This document shows, one piece after another, positions 41,021 to 48,837 of a stretch of DNA of 64,000 nucleotides (position 1 is its first letter; each line of letters opens with the position of its first letter). Origin of the DNA: Candidatus Edwardsbacteria bacterium RifOxyA12_full_54_48 (GTDB taxonomy: Bacteria; Edwardsbacteria; AC1; EtOH8); contig MFFN01000002.1 of the NCBI GenBank assembly GCA_001777915.1, forward strand, positions 248,001 to 312,000, written 5' to 3'. Under the pieces are notes generated by a model that saw nothing but the letters and a program-made list of their open reading frames with translations, was not told the DNA's origin and did not search any database. Position numbers and translations under genes: made by a program.

Positions 41021-41332
41021 TCAGTTTATTGCGATCCGGCCCCGCCCCTTTTGCCGCCTTACCTGCATTCCCTCGCGGATGGGGGTGACGCAGGAGAAGA
41101 CATTGGGCACCCCGTCCACCTCCATCAGGCAGGATGAGCACTTGCCCACCGCACAAAAAAAGCCCCGGGGTCTGTCCAGTTTTACGCTGTGGCGCAGCAC
41201 CTTGATCCCGGCGGCATGCAGAGCAGCGGCAATGGGTTCTCCCTGGTACCCTTCCACCGGCTGCCCTTCGAAATAAAATTTTATCTTGGCCCCTTTTTTG
41301 AATTCCAGGATGGGATGCTTGTCTATTCTCAT
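41021..41332 (-). CDS. HcnA-like (2Fe-2S)-binding protein
   Basis: A 103-residue plant-type ferredoxin-like protein: IKFYFEGQPVEGYQGEPIAAALHAAGI, then Cys ligands in FFCAVGKCSSCLMEV and a fourth in FSCVTP. HcnA-type subunits carry a [2Fe-2S] cluster next to HcnB in cyanide synthase, proline and sarcosine dehydrogenases. First gene of the long dehydrogenase-membrane cassette operon, with a good promoter about 50 bp upstream. Confidence 0.88.
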   Translation of the reverse strand: MRIDKHPILEFKKGAKIKFYFEGQPVEGYQGEPIAAALHAAGIKVLRHSVKLDRPRGFFCAVGKCSSCLMEVDGVPNVFSCVTPIREGMQVRRQKGRGRIAIN

Positions 41333-41379
41333 CTGACCGAAATTGGTTGTTATTTATGGATTATTGACGATAAAAAGTA

Positions 41380-41408
41380 ATGATACTGTAAAATATTACT
41401 GTTGTCAA
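41380..41408 (-). promoter_or_regulatory. Sigma-70 promoter of the dehydrogenase-membrane cassette operon
   Basis: TTGACA and TATCAT with a 17-bp spacer on the minus strand, upstream of the HcnA-like gene. No equally good promoter or terminator was seen inside the following 11 kb, though internal promoters cannot be excluded. Confidence 0.75.
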
Positions 41409-41427
41409 GACATTTTATCCCTTGGGG

Positions 41428-42270
41428 TTAATGCATTTTCAACAGCACCACCCTATCTATCCCGGCCAGATCCTTTTTGATGAATATTTCGGAGGCTGGA
41501 AGCGCCCGTCTCATCATCTTGGACACCATCTCCGCCTGCCCCATCCCGACCTCCAGAGCGACAAACCCCGGGTGATTGAGACGGTCGGCCACATCTCCGG
41601 CTATCCTGCGGTAGAATTCCAGCCCGTCGGCCCCGCCGTCCAGCGCCATGACCGGTTCACAAAGACTGACCTCGGGCTGGAGTCCGGCTACCTGGCCGGA
41701 TGGGATATATGGCGGGTTGGACACTATGCAGTCAAACTTTTCGTTTCCCTCGGGGAAAAGATCGGCCTGCACCAAAGACACCCTGCTTTCCAGACCGTGA
41801 AGCTTGATATTCTCTTGGGCCAGGTCCAGAGCCTCCGGGCTATAATCGGTGGCTGTTACCATGGCCGAAGCCAGATGCTTTGCCAAAGCAATGGCGATGA
41901 TGCCACTGCCTGTTCCGATATCCAGAATGGAAAGAAACCCCGGCTGCCAATTCTCCAAAACCTCCTCCACCAGGATCTCGGTCTCGGGCCGGGGGATAAG
42001 GGCCCGTTTATCGGACTGGAATTTCAGGCCGTAGAATTCCGTCTGCCCGACGATATGCTGCAACGGCCGGTGCCGGGAGCGATCGGCAAGGTATGATTGA
42101 TATTTTTCCCGAACGGCCTCGGATACAGTCAGATTGCGGTTCAAATGAAGATAAACCCGCTCCCTGCCCATGACGTATTCCAACAGCAACTCGGCCTCCA
42201 GCACCGCATCGGGAATGCCGGCCCGGGTAAGGTGGTCGAAGCCGTAGTTTAAAAGCTCGCCGATGGTCAT
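41428..42270 (-). CDS. prmC: Peptide chain release factor N5-glutamine methyltransferase
   Basis: A 280-residue SAM-dependent methyltransferase: helical N-terminal domain (LLEYVMGRERVYLHLN), SAM motif SILDIGTGSGIIAIALA near residue 115 and the catalytic SNPPYIP near residue 182. It methylates the Gln of the GGQ motif in release factors. In most bacteria it follows prfA directly; here an AT-rich unrelated gene separates the two. Confidence 0.95.
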   Translation of the reverse strand: MTIGELLNYGFDHLTRAGIPDAVLEAELLLEYVMGRERVYLHLNRNLTVSEAVREKYQSYLADRSRHRPLQHIVGQTEFYGLKFQSDKRALIPRPETEILVEEVLENWQPGFLSILDIGTGSGIIAIALAKHLASAMVTATDYSPEALDLAQENIKLHGLESRVSLVQADLFPEGNEKFDCIVSNPPYIPSGQVAGLQPEVSLCEPVMALDGGADGLEFYRRIAGDVADRLNHPGFVALEVGMGQAEMVSKMMRRALPASEIFIKKDLAGIDRVVLLKMH

Positions 42271-42279
42271 GATCTTTTT

Positions 42280-42759
42280 TTAATTCAACCCTATGCTAAA
42301 TTCATGACCAGGAACGGGTATTGGTAGCTTTAATAGTATGCCAGCTTCGTTCAGCATATTTTTTTTATTAAATGCTACAGTAATGGAATAATAAGCATAG
42401 GGTATTATAATACCGGCGAATGGTGTTACAGATGCACCAAAATGCATACCTTTATCAGTCCAGAACATTGTCGGACCAGCCTCAATACCCACACCACGGC
42501 TTATTTGATATCCCAAATGTATTTTATTAAATTTCAATTTATCTTCGTTGCCGCATATGTCCAAATTAAGCACTGCAGCATGAGCTAGATTATTGTACCA
42601 TACGATATAACTAACTTCTGCACCAACCGTTACGCCCCCGCCTTCACCGAATGTATATCCGAACTTTATGCCCGGTGAAATGTATCTTCCTTCATCGGCT
42701 GCACCCCTGTTGGCAAAAATAATCATTATAAGAAGAATAAAAATCGGTTTGTATTTCAT
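42280..42759 (-). CDS. Hypothetical secreted beta-barrel-like protein, AT-rich
   Basis: A 159-residue protein with signal peptide MKYKPIFILLIMIIFANRGAA and alternating aromatic/Gly beta strands (GIKFGYTFGEGGGVTVGAEVSYIVW; GYQISRGVGIEAGPTMFW; HEFSIGLN), like a small outer-membrane barrel. No family recognised. The gene is AT-rich compared with prfA and prmC, between which it is wedged (8 and 9 bp gaps), suggesting a recent insertion that kept the operon readable. Confidence 0.65.
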   Translation of the reverse strand: MKYKPIFILLIMIIFANRGAADEGRYISPGIKFGYTFGEGGGVTVGAEVSYIVWYNNLAHAAVLNLDICGNEDKLKFNKIHLGYQISRGVGIEAGPTMFWTDKGMHFGASVTPFAGIIIPYAYYSITVAFNKKNMLNEAGILLKLPIPVPGHEFSIGLN

Positions 42760-42767
42760 ATTAACCT

Positions 42768-43844
42768 TTATTCCTCCTCCGCCACTTCCAGGCCCTCGGC
42801 CTGTTCGGCATTGGTCAGGCCGTTGATGATCTCGTCTATCTGGCCGTCCATCACCCCGTCCAGGTTGTAGAGGGTCAGCCCGATGCGGTGGTCGGTCACC
42901 CGGTTCTGGGGAAAGTTGTAGGTCCGGATCTTTTCGCTGCGATCGCCGGACTTCACCTGCGATTTTCTCTCTTTGGCCAGCTTGGCATTCCGCTCTTCTT
43001 CCATTTTTTCCAGCAGGCGGGAACGCAGCACGGTCATGGCCTTGGCCCGGTTCTTGATTTGGGAACGCTCATCCTGGCAGGAGACCACCAGTCCGCTGGG
43101 GAGGTGGGTGATCCGCACCGCCGAGTAGGTGGTGTTGACGCACTGCCCGCCGGCCCCGGAGGAGCAGAAGGTGTCCACCCTCAGGTCGCTGGCATTTATC
43201 TGCAGATCAACCTCCTCGGCCTCGGGCAGGACCGCCACGGTGGCCGCCGAGGTGTGCAGCCGGCCCGAGGCTTCGGTGCGCGGCACCCTTTGGACCCGGT
43301 GCACCCCGCTTTCGTATTTATAATGCCCGTAGGTTCCCTCGCCCTGCACGGTGAAGATCACTTCCTTGAAGCCGCCCAGCTGGGTGGGATTGGAATTCAT
43401 GATTTCTATCTTGAATCCCTTGCGCTCGGCATACCGGACGTACATCCGGTAAAGGTCACCGGCGAATATGGCCGCCTCCTCGCCGCCGGTCCCGGCCCGG
43501 ATCTCCACAATGGCGTTCTTAAAATCGCTGGGATCCTTGGGCACCAGCAGTTTTTTAAGCTCCTCGGTAAGGGTCTGATATCTGGCCTCCAGTTCCGGGA
43601 TCTCGGCCTGGGCCATCTCCGTCAGTTCCTTGTCACCCCTCTCGGCCGCCAATGCCTTATTGTCCTCCAGTTGTTTGGCGGTATCCCAATACTCGGCATA
43701 TTTGGCAATTATGGGGGAGGTCTGGCGGTACTCCCGGGACAGATCACGGTATTTCTGCTGATCGGATATGATCGCCGGATCGCTGATCAGCTTCTCCAGT
43801 TCCCGGTAGCGTTCTTCGATCTTTATAAGTTTCTTTTCTATCAT
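42768..43844 (-). CDS. prfA: Peptide chain release factor 1
   Basis: A 358-residue RF1: helical N-terminal domain starting MIEKKLIKIEERYRELEKL, the codon-recognition loop near RVPRTEASGRLHTSAATVAV (PRT at the PxT position; E. coli has PAT) and the GGQ motif in SSGAGGQCVNTTYSAVRITHLPSG. It ends translation at UAA and UAG. The ATG at 43844 overlaps the JAMM gene stop by 4 bp; the longer open frame upstream is JAMM coding in another frame. Confidence 0.96.
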   Translation of the reverse strand: MIEKKLIKIEERYRELEKLISDPAIISDQQKYRDLSREYRQTSPIIAKYAEYWDTAKQLEDNKALAAERGDKELTEMAQAEIPELEARYQTLTEELKKLLVPKDPSDFKNAIVEIRAGTGGEEAAIFAGDLYRMYVRYAERKGFKIEIMNSNPTQLGGFKEVIFTVQGEGTYGHYKYESGVHRVQRVPRTEASGRLHTSAATVAVLPEAEEVDLQINASDLRVDTFCSSGAGGQCVNTTYSAVRITHLPSGLVVSCQDERSQIKNRAKAMTVLRSRLLEKMEEERNAKLAKERKSQVKSGDRSEKIRTYNFPQNRVTDHRIGLTLYNLDGVMDGQIDEIINGLTNAEQAEGLEVAEEE

Positions 43845-44362
43845 CTCGATAATGTCCTGGGTTTGATGTTGAACCCGATGGCGAAGGGGCACAATACGTC
43901 GGCCATCCGGTGTTTGTAGGAATCGGGGTCGATGTAATAGGCGGCTATCTTGATGAACCAATTGTCGGTGGTGCCGGACAGGGTGCCGTCCTCGTTGTAG
44001 CTCCAGTATTTATCCTTGGCCTTGTCCTTGATCTCCATCACGATGTAGACGTGTCCCGGGCTCATGCCGTAAAGGTCGTCCTCGCTCAGCGCGGTGTTGT
44101 GCCGGGGATGGGAATGGAAATCGCCCACGATGTACAGATTTGGCAGATTCTCGAAAAAATTCACTATCCGGGCGTACGATTTGTCCCTGGCCTTGACCCA
44201 GGTGGCGTGCCGCTCGGCCTTCTGGCAGGCGATGGCGTTGACCACCATGAACATGTCGCCGTCCCGATGGCCCAGCAGCAGCCCGTAGGATTCCTTCTTG
44301 TAGACCTCGATGGCCGAGACCAGCAGGCCCCAAAATGCCGCTTCATTGATGAACACCTGCAT
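43841..44362 (-). CDS. JAMM/MPN-domain (Mov34-like) predicted metalloprotease
   Basis: A 173-residue protein with a complete zinc JAMM motif, HSHPRHNTALSEDD (HxHP-x6-SxxD) near residue 77, and the upstream Glu in KKESYGLLLG near residue 19. Bacterial JAMM proteins cleave isopeptide or small ubiquitin-like bonds or process cysteine-carrier proteins. No ubiquitin-like partner gene is visible. It overlaps truA by 1 base and prfA by 4, so it is translated with them. Confidence 0.82.
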   Translation of the reverse strand: MQVFINEAAFWGLLVSAIEVYKKESYGLLLGHRDGDMFMVVNAIACQKAERHATWVKARDKSYARIVNFFENLPNLYIVGDFHSHPRHNTALSEDDLYGMSPGHVYIVMEIKDKAKDKYWSYNEDGTLSGTTDNWFIKIAAYYIDPDSYKHRMADVLCPFAIGFNIKPRTLSR

Positions 44363-45090
44363 CAGTAATATACCTCCATCAGGCACAGGCCGCAAGCCGG
44401 GGCGGTCTTGCCGGCCAGGGTCCGGTCCTTGGCAGCCAGGATATTGGGGAGATCTTTGTGATCCATCTGCCCGCGGGCCATGTCTATCATCGTTCCGACC
44501 AGGATGCGGACCATGTTGTGCAGAAAACGATTGGCCCTGATCTCGAAGGTCCACCTGTCGTCGGCAAAGCTCCACTCGGCCTTCTCCACCCGGCAGATGA
44601 AGTTGTTGACCTCGGCCTGGGCCGAGGCAAAGGCGGTGAAATCGTGCTGCCCCAGTATCTGCCCCGCCAGATCTTGCAGAACAGCCGGATCGGCCCTATA
44701 TGTCATCCGCCAGGCGCAGCGCTCCCGCAGCGGTGAGCGCCGGAAGATCATCTGGTACCGGTAGCGCCGGCTCTGGGCGTCGAACCGGGAGTGAAAATCC
44801 TCCGCCGCCTCCTCGGCCTGGAGGATGGCCACATCGCGGGGAAGCCGGGAGTTCAGACCTTCGTCAAAGGCCTTTAAGGGAATGTCACGGGAGGTCTTGA
44901 AATTGGCCACCTGCCCGGCGGCATGGACCCCGGCATCGGTCCGTCCGGAGCCCAGGACGGAGATCTTCTCCTCCAGCATGGAGGAAAGCTTTTCCTCCAA
45001 CAGGCCCTGGACCGTCCTCTGGCCGGGCTGGACCTGCCACCCGGCAAAATCAGTCCCGTCGTACTCTATGTTTAGCTTGATATTGCGCAA
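44362..45090 (-). CDS. truA: tRNA pseudouridine(38-40) synthase TruA
   Basis: A 242-residue pseudouridine synthase: IEYDGTDFAGWQVQPGQRTVQGLLE, the catalytic-Asp motif GSGRTDAGVHAAGQVANF near residue 47 and RIEIRANRFLHNMVR-like EIRANRFLHNMVRILVGTM near residue 175. It modifies U38-40 in the tRNA anticodon stem. The start is TTG at 45090, fixed by an in-frame TAA just upstream. Part of the pgsA-to-prmC operon. Confidence 0.95.
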   Translation of the reverse strand: MRNIKLNIEYDGTDFAGWQVQPGQRTVQGLLEEKLSSMLEEKISVLGSGRTDAGVHAAGQVANFKTSRDIPLKAFDEGLNSRLPRDVAILQAEEAAEDFHSRFDAQSRRYRYQMIFRRSPLRERCAWRMTYRADPAVLQDLAGQILGQHDFTAFASAQAEVNNFICRVEKAEWSFADDRWTFEIRANRFLHNMVRILVGTMIDMARGQMDHKDLPNILAAKDRTLAGKTAPACGLCLMEVYY

Positions 45091-45151
45091 TGATGACTTG
45101 TAATTTTAACATTAAACTTGGGGTTTAGCAAGAGAGGTAAAATTGAGGACT

Positions 45152-45499
45152 TCAATCAATCCAAAACTTATCATATATATTATTGTAATACATACGCCCA
45201 CTATCCGTGACACGTAGCCATATATTTGCCTTATCGGCAAATATATTATTTATATCAATGCCTTTTTCCGGTTTCCCTGAATTCGCATTTACTGCCATAA
45301 TATATTCATTATGCAATAAATAAATTAAAGAATTTATAATGTCAACATTTGTCAATTTACATTCTCTATATTCTTTCACCAACCGGTCCTTATATGATTC
45401 TTCAATCGGGGTTTCCTTTATAATCGTATCCACAGTTTCATCATCAATCTCAAGCATATCCAAAATAAGGGCATTTATGAAATCTTGATTATTATCCAT
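45152..45499 (-). CDS. Hypothetical protein, AT-rich
   Basis: A 115-residue acidic protein beginning MDNNQDFINALILDMLEID. The C-terminal part (IWLRVTDSGRMYYNN) resembles the end of a winged-helix domain, but no family is certain. The open frame extends upstream through a period-8 repeat (encoding NHKDTKTQR), which is not genuine coding. Strongly AT-rich next to truA and thpR, suggesting recent insertion; a single period-8 repeat is at its 5' side. Confidence 0.55.
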   Translation of the reverse strand: MDNNQDFINALILDMLEIDDETVDTIIKETPIEESYKDRLVKEYRECKLTNVDIINSLIYLLHNEYIMAVNANSGKPEKGIDINNIFADKANIWLRVTDSGRMYYNNIYDKFWID

Positions 45500-45520
45500 C
45501 TTGTTCTCTCTTAGATTTTT

Positions 45521-45546
45521 TCTTTGTGTCTTAGTGTCTTTGTGGT
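45521..45546 (-). repeat. Period-8 repeat beside the AT-rich hypothetical gene
   Basis: On the minus strand CACAAAGA CACTAAGA CACAAAGA. It begins at the thpR stop codon and ends before the hypothetical gene; no inverted partner at the gene's other end. Confidence 0.75.
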
Positions 45547-46119
45547 TCAAACCAACTCCACCCCGTTCAACTCAGAATATATCGCCCCTTCGCTGGTCAG
45601 GGTGCTTTTCAGTAATACCAGGCGATTGAATTCAAAACCCTTTTGGAGAATAACGGCCTGGTTTATCGCATCCCTCAATTGCATGAGGTTCTTGTTCGAC
45701 CGCACCCGCCCCAGGGTCAGATGCGGGCTGAACTCCCGGGCCTTATCCTCCTGGGAGATATCGGCCGTCAGTTTTTCCACTTGGCGATAAATTTCTTTTA
45801 TCTCTTCCGCGCCCTGCGACAGCCCGGCCCAGATCACCTTCGGCCTGTCCACCGAGGGGAAGGCCCCCAGCCCGCCCAGGCCCGAATCAATCGCCTTAAA
45901 TTTCCCCTTCAGCGTACTGAGCGCCAGCCCGGCCCGCAGGGCATCGGCCTCCGGGGTCTCGCCCAGGAATTTAAGGGTCAAATGGATATTGGCCGGGTCC
46001 ACCCATTTGACATCAGCCCCGGTCTTTTTTAATTGCCCGATGATGTCCCCCAGTTTTATCTTAATCTCAAGCGGCAGTTCCAGGGCAATAAAACAGCGGA
46101 TAATTTTCTGGGTGTTCAT
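45547..46119 (-). CDS. thpR: RNA 2',3'-cyclic phosphodiesterase (2'-5' RNA ligase family)
   Basis: A 190-residue 2H phosphoesterase: FIALELPLEIKIKLGDII at the N-terminus, the first HxT motif in NIHLTLKFLGE near residue 45 and the second in FSPHLTLGRVR near residue 131. ThpR hydrolyses 2',3'-cyclic phosphates on RNA and was first found as a tRNA ligase activity. The typical ThpR length is 175-190. Located between cinA and truA; the neighbour in many genomes is cinA. Confidence 0.9.
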   Translation of the reverse strand: MNTQKIIRCFIALELPLEIKIKLGDIIGQLKKTGADVKWVDPANIHLTLKFLGETPEADALRAGLALSTLKGKFKAIDSGLGGLGAFPSVDRPKVIWAGLSQGAEEIKEIYRQVEKLTADISQEDKAREFSPHLTLGRVRSNKNLMQLRDAINQAVILQKGFEFNRLVLLKSTLTSEGAIYSELNGVELV

Positions 46120-46129
46120 TTTATATTAA

Positions 46130-46229
46130 GTGACAGATTTGTCACACTGAGGATTGCCTTTATTACACAAATCGAATGTGTGGCAGTAGATTCTTCGGTT
46201 GCACGGCATGAAGTCAGACTCAGAATGAC
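46130..46229. repeat. Long imperfect inverted repeat, GTGACA/CTCAGAATGAC family
   Basis: Starts with GTGACA-gatt-TGTCAC and CACTGAGGATT, ends with AGATTCTTCGG and CTCAGAATGAC. The outer ends are near-complementary, so the about 100-bp element can fold. It sits between cinA and thpR and holds no gene. Confidence 0.55.
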
Positions 46230-46243
46230 GCTGGCAAGGATAT

Positions 46244-47479
46244 TTATTTCAATAAATATAGCCTCAGCATATTCAGCGCCGCCTGGGTAGCCGATTCCTT
46301 TATATGCCGGCGCTGGCCCAGGAACCTTCGTTCCTCAACCATCGTCCCTTTGGGCCCGGCCACTGCCATAAACACCAAGCCCACTGGTTTTTTGTCGGTC
46401 CCTCCGGCCGGCCCGGCGATGCCGGTTATGGTCAGCCCTAAATCGCTGCCCAGCCTTCCCCGCACTCCGTTGGCCATCTCTATCGCCGTCTCCTTGCTGA
46501 CCGCGCCGTGCAGGCGCAGTGTCTGCGATTTGACCCCCAGCATTTTTTCTTTGAGAACATTGCTGTAGGCGATGACCGAACCCAGGAAATTGACGGATGA
46601 CCCGGGAACATCGGTGATCCGGTCGGCGATCAACCCGCCGGTGCAGGACTCGGCAGTGGTCAGGGTCAGCTTCTTTTCCTTCAGCAGACGTCCGACCGCC
46701 TGCTCCATGGTCTCATCATCCTGCCCGTAGATCACATTCCCCAACAATTGTTTTATTTTCGCTGATAATTCCTGCAGTTTTGCACTGATCTGGCTGGCAT
46801 CTTTACCCGACATGGTCAGTCTTAGGTCGACCCCCAGACGGGTCGGCAGATAGGCCAGGGTGCCTTTGGCCAGGCATTTTTCAAAGGGGGCAAGCTTCTC
46901 GGCAATGACGGATTCGGGTATCCCGGTGGTCCTCAGGGTCAGCATATTGATCTTCATCCCACAACTCAATCCCGCCAGCCTTTCCTTAAGCGAACCGGCA
47001 AAGATGGCCCTCATCTCGCGGGGCACGCCGGGCATAAGGATCAATATCTTTTTACCTTTTTTGAACAACAGACCCGGGGCGGTGCCTTCGGGATTGAACA
47101 GAACTGCGGCCCTGTCCGGCACCATGGCCTGCCACCGGTTGCAGGCCGGCATCTCTATTCCCCGCTTGGCAAAACGGGACCGAATATGTTCCAGAGTCCC
47201 TTTATCCAGTTTTAATTTTGATTTGAAAAACCTAGCCGCAACTTTCTTGGTGATATCGTCGCTGGTCGGCCCCAGCCCGCCGGTGCATAGGACGATATCA
47301 GAATCCGACAAGGCCTGTTTGAAGGCCATTTGAATATCAATGGCCCTGTCCCCAACGGAGATCTTGAGAACCACCGGGATGCCTATCGTTCCCAATTCCT
47401 GTGACAGGTATGCGGCATTGGTATCTAACGTCATCCCGGAAAGGATCTCGTTTCCTATGGTGATTATGGCGGCTTTCAT
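46244..47479 (-). CDS. cinA: CinA family protein (competence/damage-inducible, NMN deamidase type)
   Basis: A 411-residue two-domain CinA. N-terminal MoaB/COG1058 domain (AAIITIGNEILSGMTLDTNAAYLSQEL; VLCTGGLGPTSDDITKKV) and C-terminal amidohydrolase domain (TTAESCTGGLIADRITDVPGSS near residue 270; GITGIAGPAGGTDKKPVGLVF). CinA acts on NMN and ADP-ribose in nucleotide salvage. The ATG at 47479 (MKAAIITIG) is the true start; 28 further in-frame residues would translate a repeat and are excluded. Confidence 0.95.
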   Translation of the reverse strand: MKAAIITIGNEILSGMTLDTNAAYLSQELGTIGIPVVLKISVGDRAIDIQMAFKQALSDSDIVLCTGGLGPTSDDITKKVAARFFKSKLKLDKGTLEHIRSRFAKRGIEMPACNRWQAMVPDRAAVLFNPEGTAPGLLFKKGKKILILMPGVPREMRAIFAGSLKERLAGLSCGMKINMLTLRTTGIPESVIAEKLAPFEKCLAKGTLAYLPTRLGVDLRLTMSGKDASQISAKLQELSAKIKQLLGNVIYGQDDETMEQAVGRLLKEKKLTLTTAESCTGGLIADRITDVPGSSVNFLGSVIAYSNVLKEKMLGVKSQTLRLHGAVSKETAIEMANGVRGRLGSDLGLTITGIAGPAGGTDKKPVGLVFMAVAGPKGTMVEERRFLGQRRHIKESATQAALNMLRLYLLK

Positions 47480-47506
47480 AATATCATAATTTTCATCTCC
47501 CCTTAT

Positions 47507-47543
47507 CCCCTCCTTGATCAAGGAGGGGACCAAAGGGGTGGTC
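47507..47543. repeat. CCCCTCCTTGA palindrome element, copy 3
   Basis: A perfect 22-bp palindrome at 47507-47528 followed by ACCAAAGGGGTGGTC, between pgpA and cinA. Translated in-frame it gives PLVPSLIKEGI, a peptide that wrongly extends the cinA frame. Confidence 0.85.
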
Positions 47544-47549
47544 TGATCT

Positions 47550-48062
47550 TTATTTAAAGGCATTGATTATAGCCGCAACCAATACTTTCAACGGAACATT
47601 ATTGGCCGGCCAAAATATCATTATCACAATTTGTCCTAGAACATTGGTATATATTCCGGCCAACACATCGTCGGCCACCACCCCCCACCCGCCGGGGAGT
47701 TTTTGGATCTGCCTTGCGCCCAGCGGTTTTATGATATCCATGGCCCGGAACATAAAGAACGCAATCAAAAAGACAACCCACGTTTTGGGCAGGAACAACA
47801 GAGATATCCACATCCCGGCCACTTCGTCTATCACGATCTTCCCGTTGTCGTGCCCCCATTTTTTCTCGGCCTGGGTCGCCGACCAGACCCCAAGGAATAA
47901 TGACAGAGCCAGCAATAATGCACTTACCCATAAAAAAGGCGGCGCCAGCCACCAGATGACAAGAGCCAGCAGGCTCCCGGCAGTGCCCGGAGCGATTGGG
48001 GAATATCCCGAGCCGAAACCTGAGGCCAATATCAAAGCTATTTTATTTTTTATAATTTTCAT
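47550..48062 (-). CDS. pgpA: Phosphatidylglycerophosphatase A
   Basis: A 170-residue membrane phosphatase: LASGFGSGYSPIAPGTAGSLLALV near residue 12, KIVIDEVAGMW near residue 82 and AFFMFRAMDIIKPLGARQIQKLPGGWGVVADDVLAGIY near residue 113. It dephosphorylates phosphatidylglycerophosphate made by the adjacent pgsA product. Three bp separate the two genes. Confidence 0.95.
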   Translation of the reverse strand: MKIIKNKIALILASGFGSGYSPIAPGTAGSLLALVIWWLAPPFLWVSALLLALSLFLGVWSATQAEKKWGHDNGKIVIDEVAGMWISLLFLPKTWVVFLIAFFMFRAMDIIKPLGARQIQKLPGGWGVVADDVLAGIYTNVLGQIVIMIFWPANNVPLKVLVAAIINAFK

Positions 48063-48065
48063 TTT

Positions 48066-48668
48066 TTACATATTATCCTTGAACAGTCCCAGGATCAGCC
48101 AGCGGTTCTTGATCACATAATCCACCCCGGACAGCAGGGTTAAAAGCATGGCCAGGAACAGCAGGGCATCGAAAGAGAATTTCAAGTCGGCCAGAAACTG
48201 CCAGGAGATGCTGATAAGTCCCGCATCCACGCAATCGTTGAGGCAGATGTGCAGCAGGATCGCGAATACCGCGGTCATCTGGCTGAAGGTCTTGATCTTG
48301 GCCAGAAAACTGGACTCCATCACCTCCCGGCGGTAGGCCACCAGGGTTCTCAGGCCCATTATCAGGAACTCCCGCCCTATTATGACCATCACCATCCAGG
48401 TGCTGGCCGACTTCAGCGCCACGAACGAGATCAGGGCCAGGGCGATCAGGAACTTGTCGGCCACCGGATCCATGAACTTCCCGAAGTCGGTCTGCTGCCC
48501 GTTCTTGCGGGCCAGATATCCGTCCAGCAGATCGGTGATCGAGGCCAGGATGAAAAGGGCCAGGGCCCCCAGCCGGGAATAGACATTGTCCACCAGCAGC
48601 AGGGCCATGAAGACCGGGCTGATAATCAGCCGGCTCAGAGTGAGGATATTGGGCAGATTCATCGTCAT
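48066..48668 (-). CDS. pgsA: CDP-diacylglycerol--glycerol-3-phosphate 3-phosphatidyltransferase
   Basis: A 200-residue CDP-alcohol phosphatidyltransferase with about five helices. Catalytic motif DGYLARKNGQQTDFGKFMDPVADK near residue 48 matches D-G-x2-A-R-x8-G-x3-D-x3-D. It makes phosphatidylglycerophosphate in the membrane. The predicted transcription start coincides with the first ATG and no Shine-Dalgarno is seen, so the message may be leaderless; a second in-frame ATG follows two codons later. First gene of a long operon down to prmC. Confidence 0.95.
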   Translation of the reverse strand: MTMNLPNILTLSRLIISPVFMALLLVDNVYSRLGALALFILASITDLLDGYLARKNGQQTDFGKFMDPVADKFLIALALISFVALKSASTWMVMVIIGREFLIMGLRTLVAYRREVMESSFLAKIKTFSQMTAVFAILLHICLNDCVDAGLISISWQFLADLKFSFDALLFLAMLLTLLSGVDYVIKNRWLILGLFKDNM

Positions 48669-48674
48669 GTCGTA

Positions 48675-48703
48675 AATTTAACAGATTTTGCAAGCTATGT
48701 CAA
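48675..48703 (-). promoter_or_regulatory. Sigma-70 promoter of the pgsA operon
   Basis: TTGACA and TAAATT with a 17-bp spacer on the minus strand. The -10 box ends 7 bases before the pgsA ATG. Confidence 0.72.
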
Positions 48704-48785
48704 ACAATAAAGTTAGCCCAATTATTAAGGATAGCCCAGGAACCTGATTCCCGGCCAGGCACTCTAATATTTATTAAACAAAAGC

Positions 48786-48814
48786 TTGACAAACGCATAT
48801 TCGCTGGTTATCAT
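48786..48814 (+). promoter_or_regulatory. Sigma-70 promoter of the plus-strand secreted protein gene
   Basis: TTGACA and TATCAT with a 17-bp spacer on the plus strand, followed by AAAGGAG and the ATG at 48838. Confidence 0.8.
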
Positions 48815-48837
48815 TGTAAAATGAAAGGAGAACGGAA

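Noticed and set aside
43845-43961. 39-residue N-terminal extension of PrfA
   Set aside because: It overlaps the JAMM gene in another frame and is not conserved in RF1.
2977-45546. CRISPR array, suggested by short regular repeats
   Set aside because: The period-8 repeats come in two to four units without unique spacers of regular length, and no cas genes are present.
47480-47563. 28-residue N-terminal extension of CinA
   Set aside because: The extension (TTPLVPSLIKEGI) translates the CCCCTCCTTGA palindrome element; the family start is MKAAIITIG.
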